A stretch of 64,000 bases of DNA, taken from NCBI RefSeq assembly GCF_001411555.2, contig NC_049907.1, forward strand, positions 7,944,243-8,008,242, given 5' to 3'. Below the pieces are notes generated by a model. It ran no database searches. It worked only from the letters and a program-made list of their open reading frames with translations, and was not told the DNA's origin. Positions 11,027-21,842 of the stretch are shown here, in pieces. Both the position numbers and the translations under genes were made by a program. The first letter of the stretch is position 1, and each line of letters begins with the position of its first letter. The DNA is from Juglans regia (lineage: Eukaryota > Streptophyta > Magnoliopsida > Fagales > Juglandaceae).

Positions 11027-12609
11027 GGTTGTCGGTGGGGCTGACTTCTAGCCTCCGCCGATACCACTTGAAGCTCATCCAAACAGTTGGCATCAGAGGA
11101 TTTAATCCTCTTGAAATCACCGGTGGATGTCCCAAGCCCACACCCCAAATCCCCATCACGTTTAAGAGGTAAGATTGAAATAGACTTACCTTTGTGCCTA
11201 GTTGAAGCCGTAGCCCCCCTCCGTCGTGGCCTCCCTTGCTTGTGTCGGTCAGAAGCTAGAGCCCTAACTTGCACTTCCTCAGTGTCAATCGGCACAACTG
11301 GGCATCCACTTCTGTTCGCTGCTGGTAAGAACACAGACCCCTCAATATCCTTAGCAACCCGCAATCCTTCAGACAGCCCACTCAATTCAACCAGATTTGA
11401 AGCCTTAAGCCCCGAGACAGACGGCCCAACATCCCCGGAACCATGCCTCAGCATAGCCTGCATACCGCTGGGCTTGAAAGGTCCAAAATCCATAGATCCA
11501 TGCTTCTTCATATCCCACAAACCACTGGGCTTCAAAGGCCCTTCAGATAACTTAATACAGCCCACCACATCTGGACTATTCTCGCCCACAATCGATGGCC
11601 CACCATCCTGAAAGAGGCCCACGTCAGTCTTCTTCAACCTTCCGTAGCAGGTGCCATCAGTAGCATTGGATTTTGTCTGCACAATTTCCTTGAAACCACC
11701 CATATTAAATTCCAGTACTCGTAATCCCTCCGCAATAATCGTCTGCAAAGGATCACTAGTACCCATACTCATATCCTTGTTAGTATTTTCTTTGTTCGCC
11801 TCCTAAGGTAAAACTCGTGAAAAAGATTTACGTTGCCCATTTGTAGAATTTCTTCCTTCCGCACGCAGCCAAACTCCATAGGGAAATCCATCCTTCTCAA
11901 ATAAAGCCCTCTTCAACACCCATAACTCACAGTCTCTATCTGAATGCCCTAACTTCCCACAATAGTAACAAAAGTTGGGCAGTCGCTCGTATTTCAAATG
12001 TACCCATAGAACCTCACCATTCCTCAAACAGAGACGCTTAACACTGGGCAAAGGACAACAGACATCAAGTCGAATGCGCACCCTCAAAAACACTCCCCAT
12101 CCAGGAGATTGACTATACAAATCAATGTCTTCAACATTACCAATCGACTCCCCAATGCTACGTGCTGTTTCAGAATTCATCCCCATTAGAGGCAAATCAT
12201 ATAATCGGACCCAAAAGGAAGCGAAATGCATCTTTATTCTTGACGATTGAACATCACCAACATAGTCCATGAGCAACACCAAATTCTTATTGAAGGACCA
12301 TGGACTATTAAGACAAACCTTCTTCTTATCACCCTGATCAGCGAACTGAGCAAGAAAAACATTCTCACCCAAATCAAAGAATTTTACCCCTTTCACAGGA
12401 CTCCAAACAGTGCGCATAACCGACTTAAAGGCCTCCTTATTAAAGAATTTACGGGTGAGTAAACTGAATATGAGGCAATAGTCTTTATGATCATCAATGG
12501 ACCCCTGCAGCGAGTCTTGAATACCAACATCCGCCTGCTCAACTTCAGACAGAGAAAAGGACTTCCATTTATCCGCCAAATCGTCCTCCATCAGACCCAC
12601 AAGCAACAA
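11023..12609 (-). pseudogene. LINE ORF1 (gag-like, DUF4283 and zinc knuckle)
   Basis: The first visible ATG is at 12607-12609, but the frame may begin further upstream. An N-terminal RNA-binding region (FFDLGENVFLAQF, SPWSFNKNLVLLMDY) is followed by the zinc knuckle CYYCGKLGHSDRDC (CX2CX4HX4C). A variable hydrophilic C-terminal half comes after. One TAG at 11803-11805 interrupts the frame, which resumes at once. The stop overlaps the ORF2 ATG as ATGA (11023-11026). In plant L1 elements ORF1 coats the RNA and forms the ribonucleoprotein. Confidence 0.8.
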
Positions 12610-12789
12610 AGTAGACCACTACAAGTAACGATCTTGCACTCAAGACAAGAAATTTGACACTCAAACCACGAAGAAAGCCGAGATTGAGCGAAATAACTAA
12701 ACCAACAGAGCAGTTACCAAATTCGGGGAATGTTGGAATTATATATATATATATATATATATATAAACACGCGCGGGAACGGTCTCGGG

Positions 12790-13409
12790 TAGGGGTGCAC
12801 CCCTTCCCCGCACCCTCTCCACATGGGGCGGGGGGTGGTGAGGTTTTCACCCCTGTCCCCCGTCCCATTGGGCGGGGTGCAGGGCGGATTCCTAATCCGC
12901 CCAGCCTCTTTTCACTTTAAAAAAAATACTATATTTATTTTATTTAAAAATTATTTATAAGTGTAAAAGTAATTAAAAATACATTTTTAGATCCAAATTA
13001 TAAATTTAAATTTTGTAAATATGACTATAATTTAAAAACTATGTAATTTTTAAATTTGCTAGTGCATATTTTGTATAAATTGTAGTGTATTAATTTTTAA
13101 ACTATGTAGTTTTTAAATTTGTCAATGCATATTTTGTGAACAAGTCTAACAAATTGTAATATATATTTATATATACACAATTTGTAAAATATAAATATAT
13201 ATTTATGTTTATATATATGTATAATATATATATATATATATAAATGGGAGCGGAGGCAGGGCGGGGTTGGCCCCTCCCCGTCACCCGCCCCCCTAGGAGC
13301 CCTAGATGCGGGGCAGGGGGCCCCGCCCCCACATGGGCGGAGCGGGGGTGCCCGCCCCGCCATGCGGGGGTGGAGCGGAAGCGGGGCGGGGCCCCGCTGC
13401 CCACCCCTA
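12790..13409. mobile_element. Non-autonomous hAT-type element with GC-rich ends
   Basis: The 620-bp insert begins TAGGGGTG and ends CACCCCTA. It is flanked by the 8-bp duplication GTCTCGGG (12782-12789) and GTCTCAGG (13410-13417), 7 of 8 identical. Eight-bp duplications and TAGGGGTG-like termini are typical of hAT. The ends (12780-12905 and 13245-13408) are G/C-rich blocks of about 130-160 bp, while the middle is almost pure A/T and has (TA)n near 13225-13242. There is no transposase ORF. The proline-rich open frames across the ends are compositional artefacts. Confidence 0.8.
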
Positions 13410-13660
13410 GTCTCAGGTGCGTTAGCCCTAGGATGCACCTGACATAATAATTTAAATAAAAAAAAATAAAAAAGTCAGTAGTTTATTTGTTTAGGAAAAG
13501 AAAATACATGGTTAAAGAATACACACACGATAACAGTCTCGGGTGTGTTACCCCTGGATGCACCTGACATAATGACTTAAATAAAAAAAAATAAAAAAGT
13601 CAGTAATTTATTTGTCTAGGAAAAGAAAATACAAGGTTAAAGAAAGACAAAATAAAGATT
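13410..13660 (+). repeat. 126-bp tandem repeat, two full units plus an interrupted third
   Basis: Units start at 13410 (GTCTCAGGTGCG) and 13536 (GTCTCGGGTGTG) and run near-identically through CACCTGACATAAT, an A-rich stretch and AAAGTCAGTA to about 13660. Each unit opens with an imperfect palindrome (TCAGGTGCRT...ATGCACCTGA). Sequence just left of the hAT element (about 12766-12789, CACGCGCGGGAACGGTCTCGGG) resembles the end of another unit, so the hAT landed inside this array. Confidence 0.75.
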
Positions 13661-13865
13661 AAAAAAAAATCTAAACTTCATTAAAATATAAGCATTGGTC
13701 TGCATCCATATTGAATTATTTATTTACTCTCTATATAATATTAAAATATTATTAATTTTTTATTTAAAAAAATTGAAAGAAAAAAAAGAAAAAGAAAATG
13801 AGTACACTATCAGAACAAAAATGACATAAAAAAGAGACGTCAATTCATGTGCGCCGCGGGCTATT

Positions 13866-14105
13866 AAGGGCCTTTTGGTAAAACATGATATTTCATTAAA
13901 TTCTATAGAGGGTTTTAAGGCCATATTATGCAAATATGACTTTGCATATGCATATGCATAGACCAATGCTAATGCTCAGGGAGCTACATGTCAAATGGTC
14001 AAGGGTCTTAAGGACCTTTTGGTAAAACATGATTTTTCATTAAATTTTACAAGGGAGTTACACGTTAAATAGTCAAGAGTTTTAAGGGCCTTTTGGTAAA
14101 ATAGG
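13866..14105 (+). repeat. Dispersed direct repeats in AT-rich intergenic DNA
   Basis: The phrase GGCCTTTTGGTAAAAC recurs near 13868, 14014 (GGACCTTTTGG) and 14088. The first two copies are followed by ATGATWTTTCATTAAATT. Spacing is unequal (about 146 and 74 bases). The surrounding 13.66-14.61 kb is AT-rich without any supported gene. The origin may be an old repeat or slippage duplications. Confidence 0.55.
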
Positions 14106-14610
14106 ACTTAATGGAAAAACAAGAAATGTTGACGGAAAAATAACAAAAGTTATTATTCACATTTATATAGCTACTTATTATAATAGAGTAAATATATGAT
14201 ATTTTCATCCTATCATGAGATGTCATGTTAATTAAATAAAAAAATTTAATAATATAGCTTGGTTGCATTTTCTTTTTTATTTTTTTGCAAATATGTAAAA
14301 CCCCAAATTGAGTCTATAATGTAGTGAATAAGATTCAAAGTTGTTTGGGCTTAAAATGGTTGTCCTTTACAAATATGTAAAATTTTGGATATTGATTTCA
14401 AACAACTTGAATTATAATCTTGATTCAATGTTATGAAATATAAATCTACACACACAACTTCGGCTTTCTGTAAATCTTTATAAGGTAAAATTATTAAGGA
14501 AATATGGATGATGTGATATTTTCATCCTATCACTATAAATTATGTAACTAAAATTGTTTATGTGAGTATCAATTTTAATTAATATGGCATCCAATACCTA
14601 TTCGTGTGAG

Positions 14611-15430
14611 TAGGGCTGTAATTGAACCAAGTCGAGCCGGTTTTTAACTTGTCAAGCTCGGTTCAACACAAAAAACTCGAGCTCGAGTCCAAACTCGAGA
14701 TTTTTATTTAATCTTTGTTCGAGCTCAACTCGGTAAACTAAACTCCCAACTTGAGCTCGGTTCGAGTTGTTTATTTATTTATTTATTTTTGAATAAGATT
14801 TAATAATAAAATAAATAAAAATAAAAAATCTAATATTGAATTTGTAAAATTAACAAGTAGAACTTTTATTGATTTATAAGATTTTAAAAATTTATAAATA
14901 ATTAATATGTAACTAGTTGATATTTATCTATAATAACAATATATTATATGCCTACATAAATGATTAATACATACACATAATATGATAGTATTTATCTATT
15001 TTATATTTGGTTCTCACATACTAGTATATGAAATTATTAAATCTTATTGACTAACTATTGTATAAATTATAAAATATAGCTATGAAGCATATTCAATATA
15101 TATACATAATTAATTAGGTTATATATCATATAATTAATTAAAAAAGTATTATGTTTATATTATTAGTTAAAATATGTGTATATATGTATATGTATATATA
15201 TAAGTGTGTATATATATATAAATATATGAATGAACTTTAATCGAGTTGAGCTAACGAGTTAACTCGGACATAAACGAATCTTAGTCGAATTTAATCTGAT
15301 ATGTGTCATTTACTAATTGAGTAGATATTTATTTTTATAGGCAATTTTTTATTTTATTTTATTTCACAAATCGAATTCAATTCGACTTTAAGTATCGGAC
15401 GGAGTATAAACTGATTCATTTAGAGCCTTA
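14611..15430. mobile_element. Non-autonomous hAT-type element (820 bp)
   Basis: Left end TAGGGCTGTAA and right end TTAGAGCCTTA form an inverted pair matching at 9 of 11 positions. The flanks CGTGTGAG (14603-14610) and CGTATGAG (15431-15438) are an 8-bp target duplication with one mismatch. The interior is AT-rich. Both ends carry subterminal CGAG/GAGCTCG-type motifs in opposite orientation (GAGCTCGAG near 14690, CGAGTTGAGC near 15241). There is no coding capacity. The class is inferred from duplication length and ends. Confidence 0.75.
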
Positions 15431-15492
15431 CGTATGAGTAATCGATTTGTCGGGACACACGTCACAACTTTCCACTGTTACGTAGAAACTAC

Positions 15493-15692
15493 GGTTGTGT
15501 TTGGATGTTGAAGTGAGTTGAGTTGAGTTGAGTTGAGATGATAAAATATTGTTAGAATATTATTTTTTAATATTATTATTATTTTAAAATTTGAAAAAGT
15601 TGAATTGTTTATTATAGTTTGTATTGGGATTTGAAAAAGTTGTAATGATGAGTTGAGATGAGTTGAGATTATTTTGAGATCCAAACGAAGCC
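15493..15692. mobile_element. Tourist-like MITE, 200 bp
   Basis: The inverted ends are GGTTGTGTTTGGAT and (reverse complement of the right end) GGCTTCGTTTGGAT. They are flanked by TAC on both sides (15490-15492, 15693-15695). GAGTT pentamer runs lie just inside each end. The three-base duplication and the ends fit a PIF/Harbinger-related MITE. Related copies occur at 15770, 18363 and 41550. Confidence 0.7.
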
Positions 15693-15769
15693 TACGTGTG
15701 GGATGCCAAAGTCAAACACAACATGAGCAAACTGTCTGCTCTTGCTTCCTACAAATAACTGAAAATTAA

Positions 15770-15998
15770 GCCTCGTTTATTTTTCAAAAACATCTCATCT
15801 CATTTTATCTTATTTTACCTCATCATTACAACTTTTTTAAATTCTTATACAAAATAAAATAAACAATTCAAATTTTTCAAATTCCTAAATAACAATAATA
15901 TTAAAAAATATATTCTAACAATATTTTATTCAACTTTTTAATTTTAATTTCAACTCATCTCATCTCATCTCATCTCATCTCTAAAAACAAACGAGCCC
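15770..15998. mobile_element. Tourist-like MITE, 229 bp, TAA duplication
   Basis: It begins GCCTCGTTT and ends AAACGAGCCC. TAA flanks both sides (15767-15769 and 15999-16001), the classical PIF/Harbinger target. Inside are TCATC repeats (strongest at 15955-15980) in opposite sense to the neighbouring element's GAGTT runs. No ORF is present. Confidence 0.75.
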
Positions 15999-16324
15999 TA
16001 ACTTGTTTTATTTCTAGGAGAATAAGTCAACTCTCTCTAATGTGGCTAATTTTCCTTTTATGGCCAGCCTCAATTTTAGCTCCTAAGAAATATTGACACG
16101 AACCCCATAGATATTTTTTTCTCTTTTTTTTTTTTTACAAAAACTCAAATGGAAAAACAAAAACAGAGAGATTAAAAATATTTCTTGACATATCCAATAT
16201 TCAATCTGCAAAAATAGGTGAAAAACTGGGAAATGAGGGGCACAAAGCAGAGGGAAGAAGTAGTTCATCCTCTGCTGGATCATCATCATCATCTACCCAA
16301 TCACCTGGGTCGACTGCATTACCA

Positions 16325-19300
16325 TTGATAGATGGTATCATAAGTACCTCGGAAACCCATGACCTCCACCATGCTCCTACCACCTTGATTGAGACCAATG
16401 CTGGAGATTATTCTCCTGTAAAAGACTTTGCATACCTAAAAAATGTATGCTTTTCAGAGACTACAAAGCTCTGGGCAATTGCAGGCCCTATTGCTTTCAA
16501 CATTCTCTGCAATTATGGGATTAATTCTTTTACCAGCATTTTTGTTGGACATCTCGGAAATGTGGAGCTCTCTGCCGTTGCCATTTCTCTCTCTGTCATT
16601 GCCAACTTCTCTTTTGGCTTCTTGGTTAGCTTCTTCCAAATCTATGATCTGCAGATTTTTTTTTTTTTTTTGCCTTCTTTTGTTGTATAAATGCTTATGC
16701 CATACTAGTTTTGTACTAGATCTTGGTTAAATGACATTATTTCTTGCAAGTGCTTGCTCAATTTTGGTCATCGAAAAGGAAACATGTCCTTAGAATCTAA
16801 GAACAGATAAAAAATCATGGTGGATCTTGCAAAATTTCAAGTTTTCTTCTGTATTCATTGGGGCATTTCTCAATGTAAAATGAAGATAAGCTATACTCTT
16901 ATTTTGTTATGTTATTCACAGCCCTTGCATAAACTTTTAATATTTTAGCCAAAATTGTTTCACCAATGCATGCTGATTATACGAAATCGCAGCTTGGCAT
17001 GGGAAGTGCACTGGAGACGTTGTGTGGACAGGCATTTGGTGCAGGGCAAGTGGAGATGCTAGGGGTGTACATGCAACGTTCATGGATAATCTCATTTGTC
17101 GCCTGCTTCTTCTTAATGCCCCTCTACATATTCGCAACGCCAATCCTAAAACTTCTCGGACTGGAACATGACATTGCAGAACTTGCTGGGAAATTCTCTA
17201 TACAGACTATCCCTCAAATGTTTTCACTTGCGGTAAACTTTCCTACACAAAAGTTCCTGCAGGCACAGAGCAAGGTCGTGGTTATGGCATGGCTTGGTTT
17301 CGGAACTCTAGTTGTGCATGTCGGGATCCTATATCTGTTCATTAGAGTGTTTGGTTGGGGTACTGCTGGTGCTGCTGCGGCCTATGACATCTCGGCATGG
17401 GGTATTGCTGTGAGTCAGACAGTTTATATTGTTGGTTGGTGCAATGATGGGTGGAAAGGGTTGTCGTGGTTGGCCTTCAAGGACATTTGGCCCTTTGCCA
17501 GACTCTCTATTGCTTCTGCTGTGATGCTTTGCCTAGAGATCTGGTATTTCATGACCATAACTGTTCTCACTGGACACCTGGAGGATCCTGTTATTGCAGT
17601 TGGCTCCCTTTCAATCTGGTGAGATGAACAGTAATTTGAATGTATTGCTCAACTTAAAATAATAAACTACTCTCAAAAGATGCAGAGTCAATTGGAACAT
17701 GTTTATGAAACTTTCAGAAGTGCTGTGAAATAATCACTTGTCCCAAAAATTTAAGCTGATGAGAAGATATAGATTTTATTATTTATTTTATATCTTAACA
17801 CTACCATTCACGTGCAGGCCAGACTCCTCCTTAATGGGTGGCCCAACACGTGGCCTGCACGTGAAAAAATTAATTAAATAGAAAGTCAAGAGTCGAACTT
17901 AGGATCTCTACTTTGATACCATGAGAAATCATCACTTGTCCCAAAATGTTAAGTTGATGAGAAGATGTAGATTTTATTATTTATTTTATATCTTAACAAG
18001 TGTTGCAATTATTAGCTTGAGAAACATTAAGTATAATAATGGGAAACCTACAGGCAGTTGAAAAAGGACATTAATTTGCATATGGAGAAACACTTCTGCT
18101 ATGGAGCAGTTCTCTTGATGCCCATGAAATGAACTCAGAACACATGAGAGAAGAAAATAATCTATTTGCAGGTGTGTCCGTGGACATCAAACATACCGTT
18201 GATGTAGAAGCTTGCCGCATCGGCTAACATAAAAACGTATTTGTAGTTTTCCCTTTTTATCATTGTAATGTGTCCCACGATAAGTACTATGTTTACACAC
18301 CTACTTATAAATAGCATAAATTATAGGAGAAACTCAATGTTGGAAGTAGGGATGTTTAAATGCCCCGTTTGGTTGTTGGACTGCACTGAAATCAACTTAG
18401 TTCAGTTTAATTTTAAGCTGAGTCTAACATCTAAACACCCAACTCTCAAACCATTAAACTCATCTCAACTCAAAATCTCTTTACATGTTAGACCTATAAT
18501 CTTTTTCAACTCAACACCTATTTGCACGCGAGACTCATTACATTTTTCAAATTCCCATAAATATATCTAAGCTCATTTTAACATCAAAATACATCTTGAG
18601 TGGGCCATACAAAACTTACTCCACCATCTCAACTCACTACTATTCATAAATAACTCAACTCAACCTCCAAACATAACCAAATGTTGTCATTCTTAGTAAA
18701 AGCAGATGTGATTTCTGTCAGTTTCACTAGTTTCTCTTCAAGTTCCACATGCATAGAACTTACGTATATATATCAGTGTTTGCTATGGTAATATAGTTTT
18801 CTAATGCTCTTTTCTGATATCTATACATAATCTCAAATCTGACTTCGGTTCTATTTTTAATGTCACAGCATGAATCTGGATGGGTGGGAAGGCATGCTGT
18901 TTATTGGAGTCAATGCAGCTATAAGGTAGGAAAGAAAATCATTTCCAATATCAACATCTTTTTATGTTTTCATCTTTGGCTCGTAAATTATCTATTCTTT
19001 TATCCATTTCTAGTGTCAGGGTTTCTAATGAGCTTGGATCTGGACATCCTAAGGCGGCAAAATACTCGGTCATTGTCACAATCATTGAATCTCTCCTCAT
19101 TGGGATTTTCTTCGCAACCCTTATTTTGGCTACCAGAGAACGTTTTGCTGTAATCTTTACGGGCAGCAAAGAGATGCAGAGAGCTGTTTCTAGTTTAGCA
19201 TACCTTCTTGGTATAACCATGCTACTTAACAGTGTTCAGCCAGTTGTATCAGGTAAAAAAAAAAAAAAAAAATAGCTAACAGGATACATAATCAAGCGCC

Positions 19301-19983
19301 CAAATGTTTTCTAGCACAACAAAGAAAAATATTGTTCATCATCCTCTAGTCATCCTTTGATATGACGTGACCCGTGCTGTACGTTTCTGCAGGTGTTGCT
19401 GTCGGAGGAGGTTGGCAAGCTTTAGTGGCCTATATAAACTTGATTTGTTATTACATTATAGGCCTCCCCATTGGCTTTCTTCTAGGGTATAAAGCTAAAT
19501 TAGGGGTGAAGGTAAAGCATCAGTACTTGTCACTGATTAAGCATATTCAAGAAGCCATAAATCTTAAAGAGTAAAGATCATCCATTCTTTGCTGGCTTCC
19601 ACAAATACATAAAATCCACTTCTTTCTTATTCTTTGTTGGAAGTTGAGTTAAAAAAAGTGAGCATTATTGCTGTAGGGAATCTGGTCTGGCATGATTTTT
19701 GGGACATTCTTGCAGACGCTGATCCTCTTGATTATCCTTTTTAAAACCAACTGGAACAGGGAGGTGAGAATGGTTATATTTCACTTGCTCTAAGACTGTT
19801 GGGAGTATATGGAATATTGAATGCTTATAGATTTAGATTTTTGCACAATCTAACTATTCAAGCAATGAAATATATGTACTTCCTCTGCCTTGAATCGTTT
19901 AAATATTGGAATTGCAGGTAGAACTAGCAGTAGGACGAATGAGGAGGTGGAGTGGACAAGATGAACATCAATTTGACATGTAA
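16325..19983 (+). CDS. MATE efflux transporter (DETOXIFICATION family), seven visible exons
   Basis: Exons by GT-AG joins that keep frame: up to 16624; 16993-17618; 18869-18925; 19014-19252; 19393-19511; 19677-19763; 19918-19983 (TAA). From 16325 this gives 497 residues, the usual MATE size. The protein shows the MATE fold: KLWAIAGPIAFNILCNYG (first helix), GMGSALETLCGQAFGAGQ (conserved MATE motif), RVSNELGSGHPKAAK (second-half motif) and GVAVGGGWQ near the end. About twelve hydrophobic segments are expected. It would export flavonoids, alkaloids or other organic ions in exchange for H+ at the tonoplast or plasma membrane. The closest type I recall is the DTX33-35/FFT clade; substrate unknown. 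Oddity: the first exon is open upstream through a Ser-rich stretch (about 16270-16300) but contains no in-frame ATG. The start is therefore unresolved, and 16325 is only the beginning of the clearly conserved part. Confidence 0.88.
17724..17998 (-). mobile_element. TRIM (miniature LTR retrotransposon), complete, in MATE intron 2
   Basis: Two 77-bp direct terminal repeats (17724-17800 and 17922-17998) flank a 121-bp interior. On the minus strand each repeat begins TGTTAAGATAT and ends CA. The first is followed at once by TGGTATCA, a tRNA-Met primer site. A purine tract (AAGGAGGAG) lies upstream of the second repeat. The five-base flanks are AGTGC (17719-17723) and AGTGT (17999-18003), a target duplication with one mismatch. 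The interior also holds a perfect 14-bp inverted repeat (17807-17820 with 17852-17865). There is no coding capacity, as expected of TRIMs. Confidence 0.8.
18363..18678. mobile_element. MITE, GTTTGG/GTTGAG family, in MATE intron 2
   Basis: The left end has CCCCGTTTGGTTGTTGGA. The right end, read in reverse, has GGTTATGTTTGGAGGTTGAG. The interior shares CATCTAAACACCCAACTCTC-type sequence with the copy at 41550-41812. Ends are approximate because no clear target duplication is visible. It belongs to the same broad family as the two MITEs at 15.5-16.0 kb. Confidence 0.55.
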
Positions 19984-21842
19984 AACTCTGGTGTTGTCTT
20001 TGATCCATAAACAAATCGAATATGCTTATAAATGCCAATATAGTGAGTATGGCATTATTGTAGATTTGTATTACTTCTAGGACAATGTTTCATTAAAAGG
20101 GCCTGTAGAGAAGTTTGAGCCAATCAGAAGTATTTATATACCTAAAAACAAAAATACCGATGACTACTTATCCATTGCATTGCATTGCCTTGCCAGAAAT
20201 CCGTGTTGTATATATGAAACATGTTCACCTTCTTTCTCATGTTACAATCCTCTTCCTATTGAACCCCTTTTCTTCTCAGTCCACAGAGATAAAATGTAAG
20301 ACCGGTGCCAACACTTCATCACAAAAGAAAAGACTGGCAGAGCTGGGACTGTAACTAATACTAATATAATAGAAAAGGACTCAAGAGTGCAAGAGAAGTG
20401 CTTTTTGTAGAGACACAAGAAAGCATATACTAACCTATTGGCCTTTCTAGTATTTAAATGCTATTCGTCATCCATTTAATAATCTTTTCATCATCTTATG
20501 ATACGGCATTAAATGTAAATAAAAATAATAAATAGTTTTCCAATCATTTGATACCATATCAAGAGACGATTAAAAGAATAAAAGATGATAAATAACAGTT
20601 GTTGGGCATGAACTTTAACAATAAACCATGTCTTCGAATGATTTGTTGTGCTAACTCTGCAAGATAACCAGGCTAGGAACTTTCCTGCTAGCAGTTGTAA
20701 TGACACCATTTATCCTGCTATTAATTGCATAAAAGCTGAACAGAAAAATAAAAAGACAATGTGCACCTTACTGCTGCCAGATCATTTATAACAACTTCAA
20801 TGCTTCCCCAGAACCAAAAAGAACATTGCTGATTGAAGAATATGAATGCCTACTAAAAGAATATTTTATTTGTCATCACAGACATGATACAGTTTGATCA
20901 AAGGAATTCTAGTTATATAGAATATAATGGTGGAATTTAGAGTGGATTACATACATCTACACCCTTAGAGAGCCTCCATCTTTTAACTTTTGGTGTGACA
21001 CCCAGATGGGGTCGTTTTAAGTTTTATTTATCAGTAGCAATATCACCTTCTTTATCCATTCAAAGCCGAGGAAATAATGGGAAAATTAAAATCTACCGTG
21101 GAAGCCCATAAAAAAAATGTATTACAGCAAGGAAAGCAGCATGCCTGCGTGAAGAATCAGAATTAAAATGTCCAAGATTATAAGGTTAAGTCATAAAGTT
21201 CTCGATGGCAAAGATAGAAGAACTTTTACATTTCCAACATATTCACATTTCAAAAAAGGTGACACGAATGTTTTGGAAGCTAAAGCTGCAAATAGTGGAT
21301 AAACTTGAACACAAGGGTACAGATCTAATTGGTCATTCCATACACTTCCAATCAGTCACCAATTGAAACTCATCCAAAATGAAAATGAAAAGACTTAACA
21401 AGACCAGTCCAATAGGTGAAAACAGATCTATGTACACAACAATGATAGGCAGTATGATCTGTACAATAAAGAGAAATCTTGCAAATTAATAAGCCACACA
21501 GCAGTGATTTTGCCTAAAGGAGCCTTGTTCAAATCTAAATTCCTATTATCCTGCAAATCTGACAACTGACAATCCACGTTTATGCACTGAGGAAGAGATG
21601 AATGACCAATGCACTATTTTCACTGGTGTGAATGTATAATAACTTCATTTCTTTGATCCAATTATACCACAGGAACAATGGAATTGGAAAAACTCAGCCA
21701 CCAAACTAGAAATAAATCTGTGGGCCATAACTGAATGACCAGCTATGAAACAAATGATTGCTACGCATCTATAGCCACTGAGCTGGGAACCTTTGGTTGC
21801 AAATGGTAAAGAAGCTTCCATCATGAAAGAGAATGAGAGAAA
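19984..21842. other. Intergenic between convergent MATE and RING genes
   Basis: Apart from 3' UTRs on both sides and one MITE (20459-20600), I see no ORF with coding character and no RNA gene here. The right part (about 21.3-21.84 kb) probably includes the RING gene 3' UTR. Confidence 0.5.
20459..20600. mobile_element. Fold-back MITE, TCATC family
   Basis: The left arm TGCTATTCGTCATCC... and the reverse complement of the right arm CTGTTATTTATCATC... can be aligned over about 50 bases with scattered mismatches. The element is mostly one long imperfect hairpin. A sibling lies at about 30625-30770, with a left-arm remnant near 49406-49500. Confidence 0.6.

Larger units (their letters stand above)
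6923..12609 (-). mobile_element. L1-type LINE, near full length, decayed
   Basis: Two overlapping reading frames on the minus strand have the layout of plant L1 elements. ORF1 carries a DUF4283-like region and a zinc knuckle. ORF2 carries an apurinic-type endonuclease, RT, zf-RVT and RNase H. Both frames are preserved end to end with no frameshift seen, broken only by five in-frame stops. 3' UTR probably extends to about 6700-6870 and 5' UTR to about 12730, next to a (TA)n tract (12739-12765). I could not find the poly(A) tail or target duplications, so the true ends are unresolved. Confidence 0.85.

Noticed and set aside
12569..13447. Several proline/glycine/arginine-rich open frames on both strands
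   Set aside because: They follow the GC-rich ends of the hAT element and the (TA)n tract (runs of IYIYIY). They have no coding pattern and no known domain.
17880..17930. tRNA-like sequence with a B-box-like AGTTCGACTCT on the minus strand, considered as a SINE
   Set aside because: The flanking 77-bp direct repeats, the TGGTATCA primer site and the five-base duplication identify it as the interior of a TRIM.
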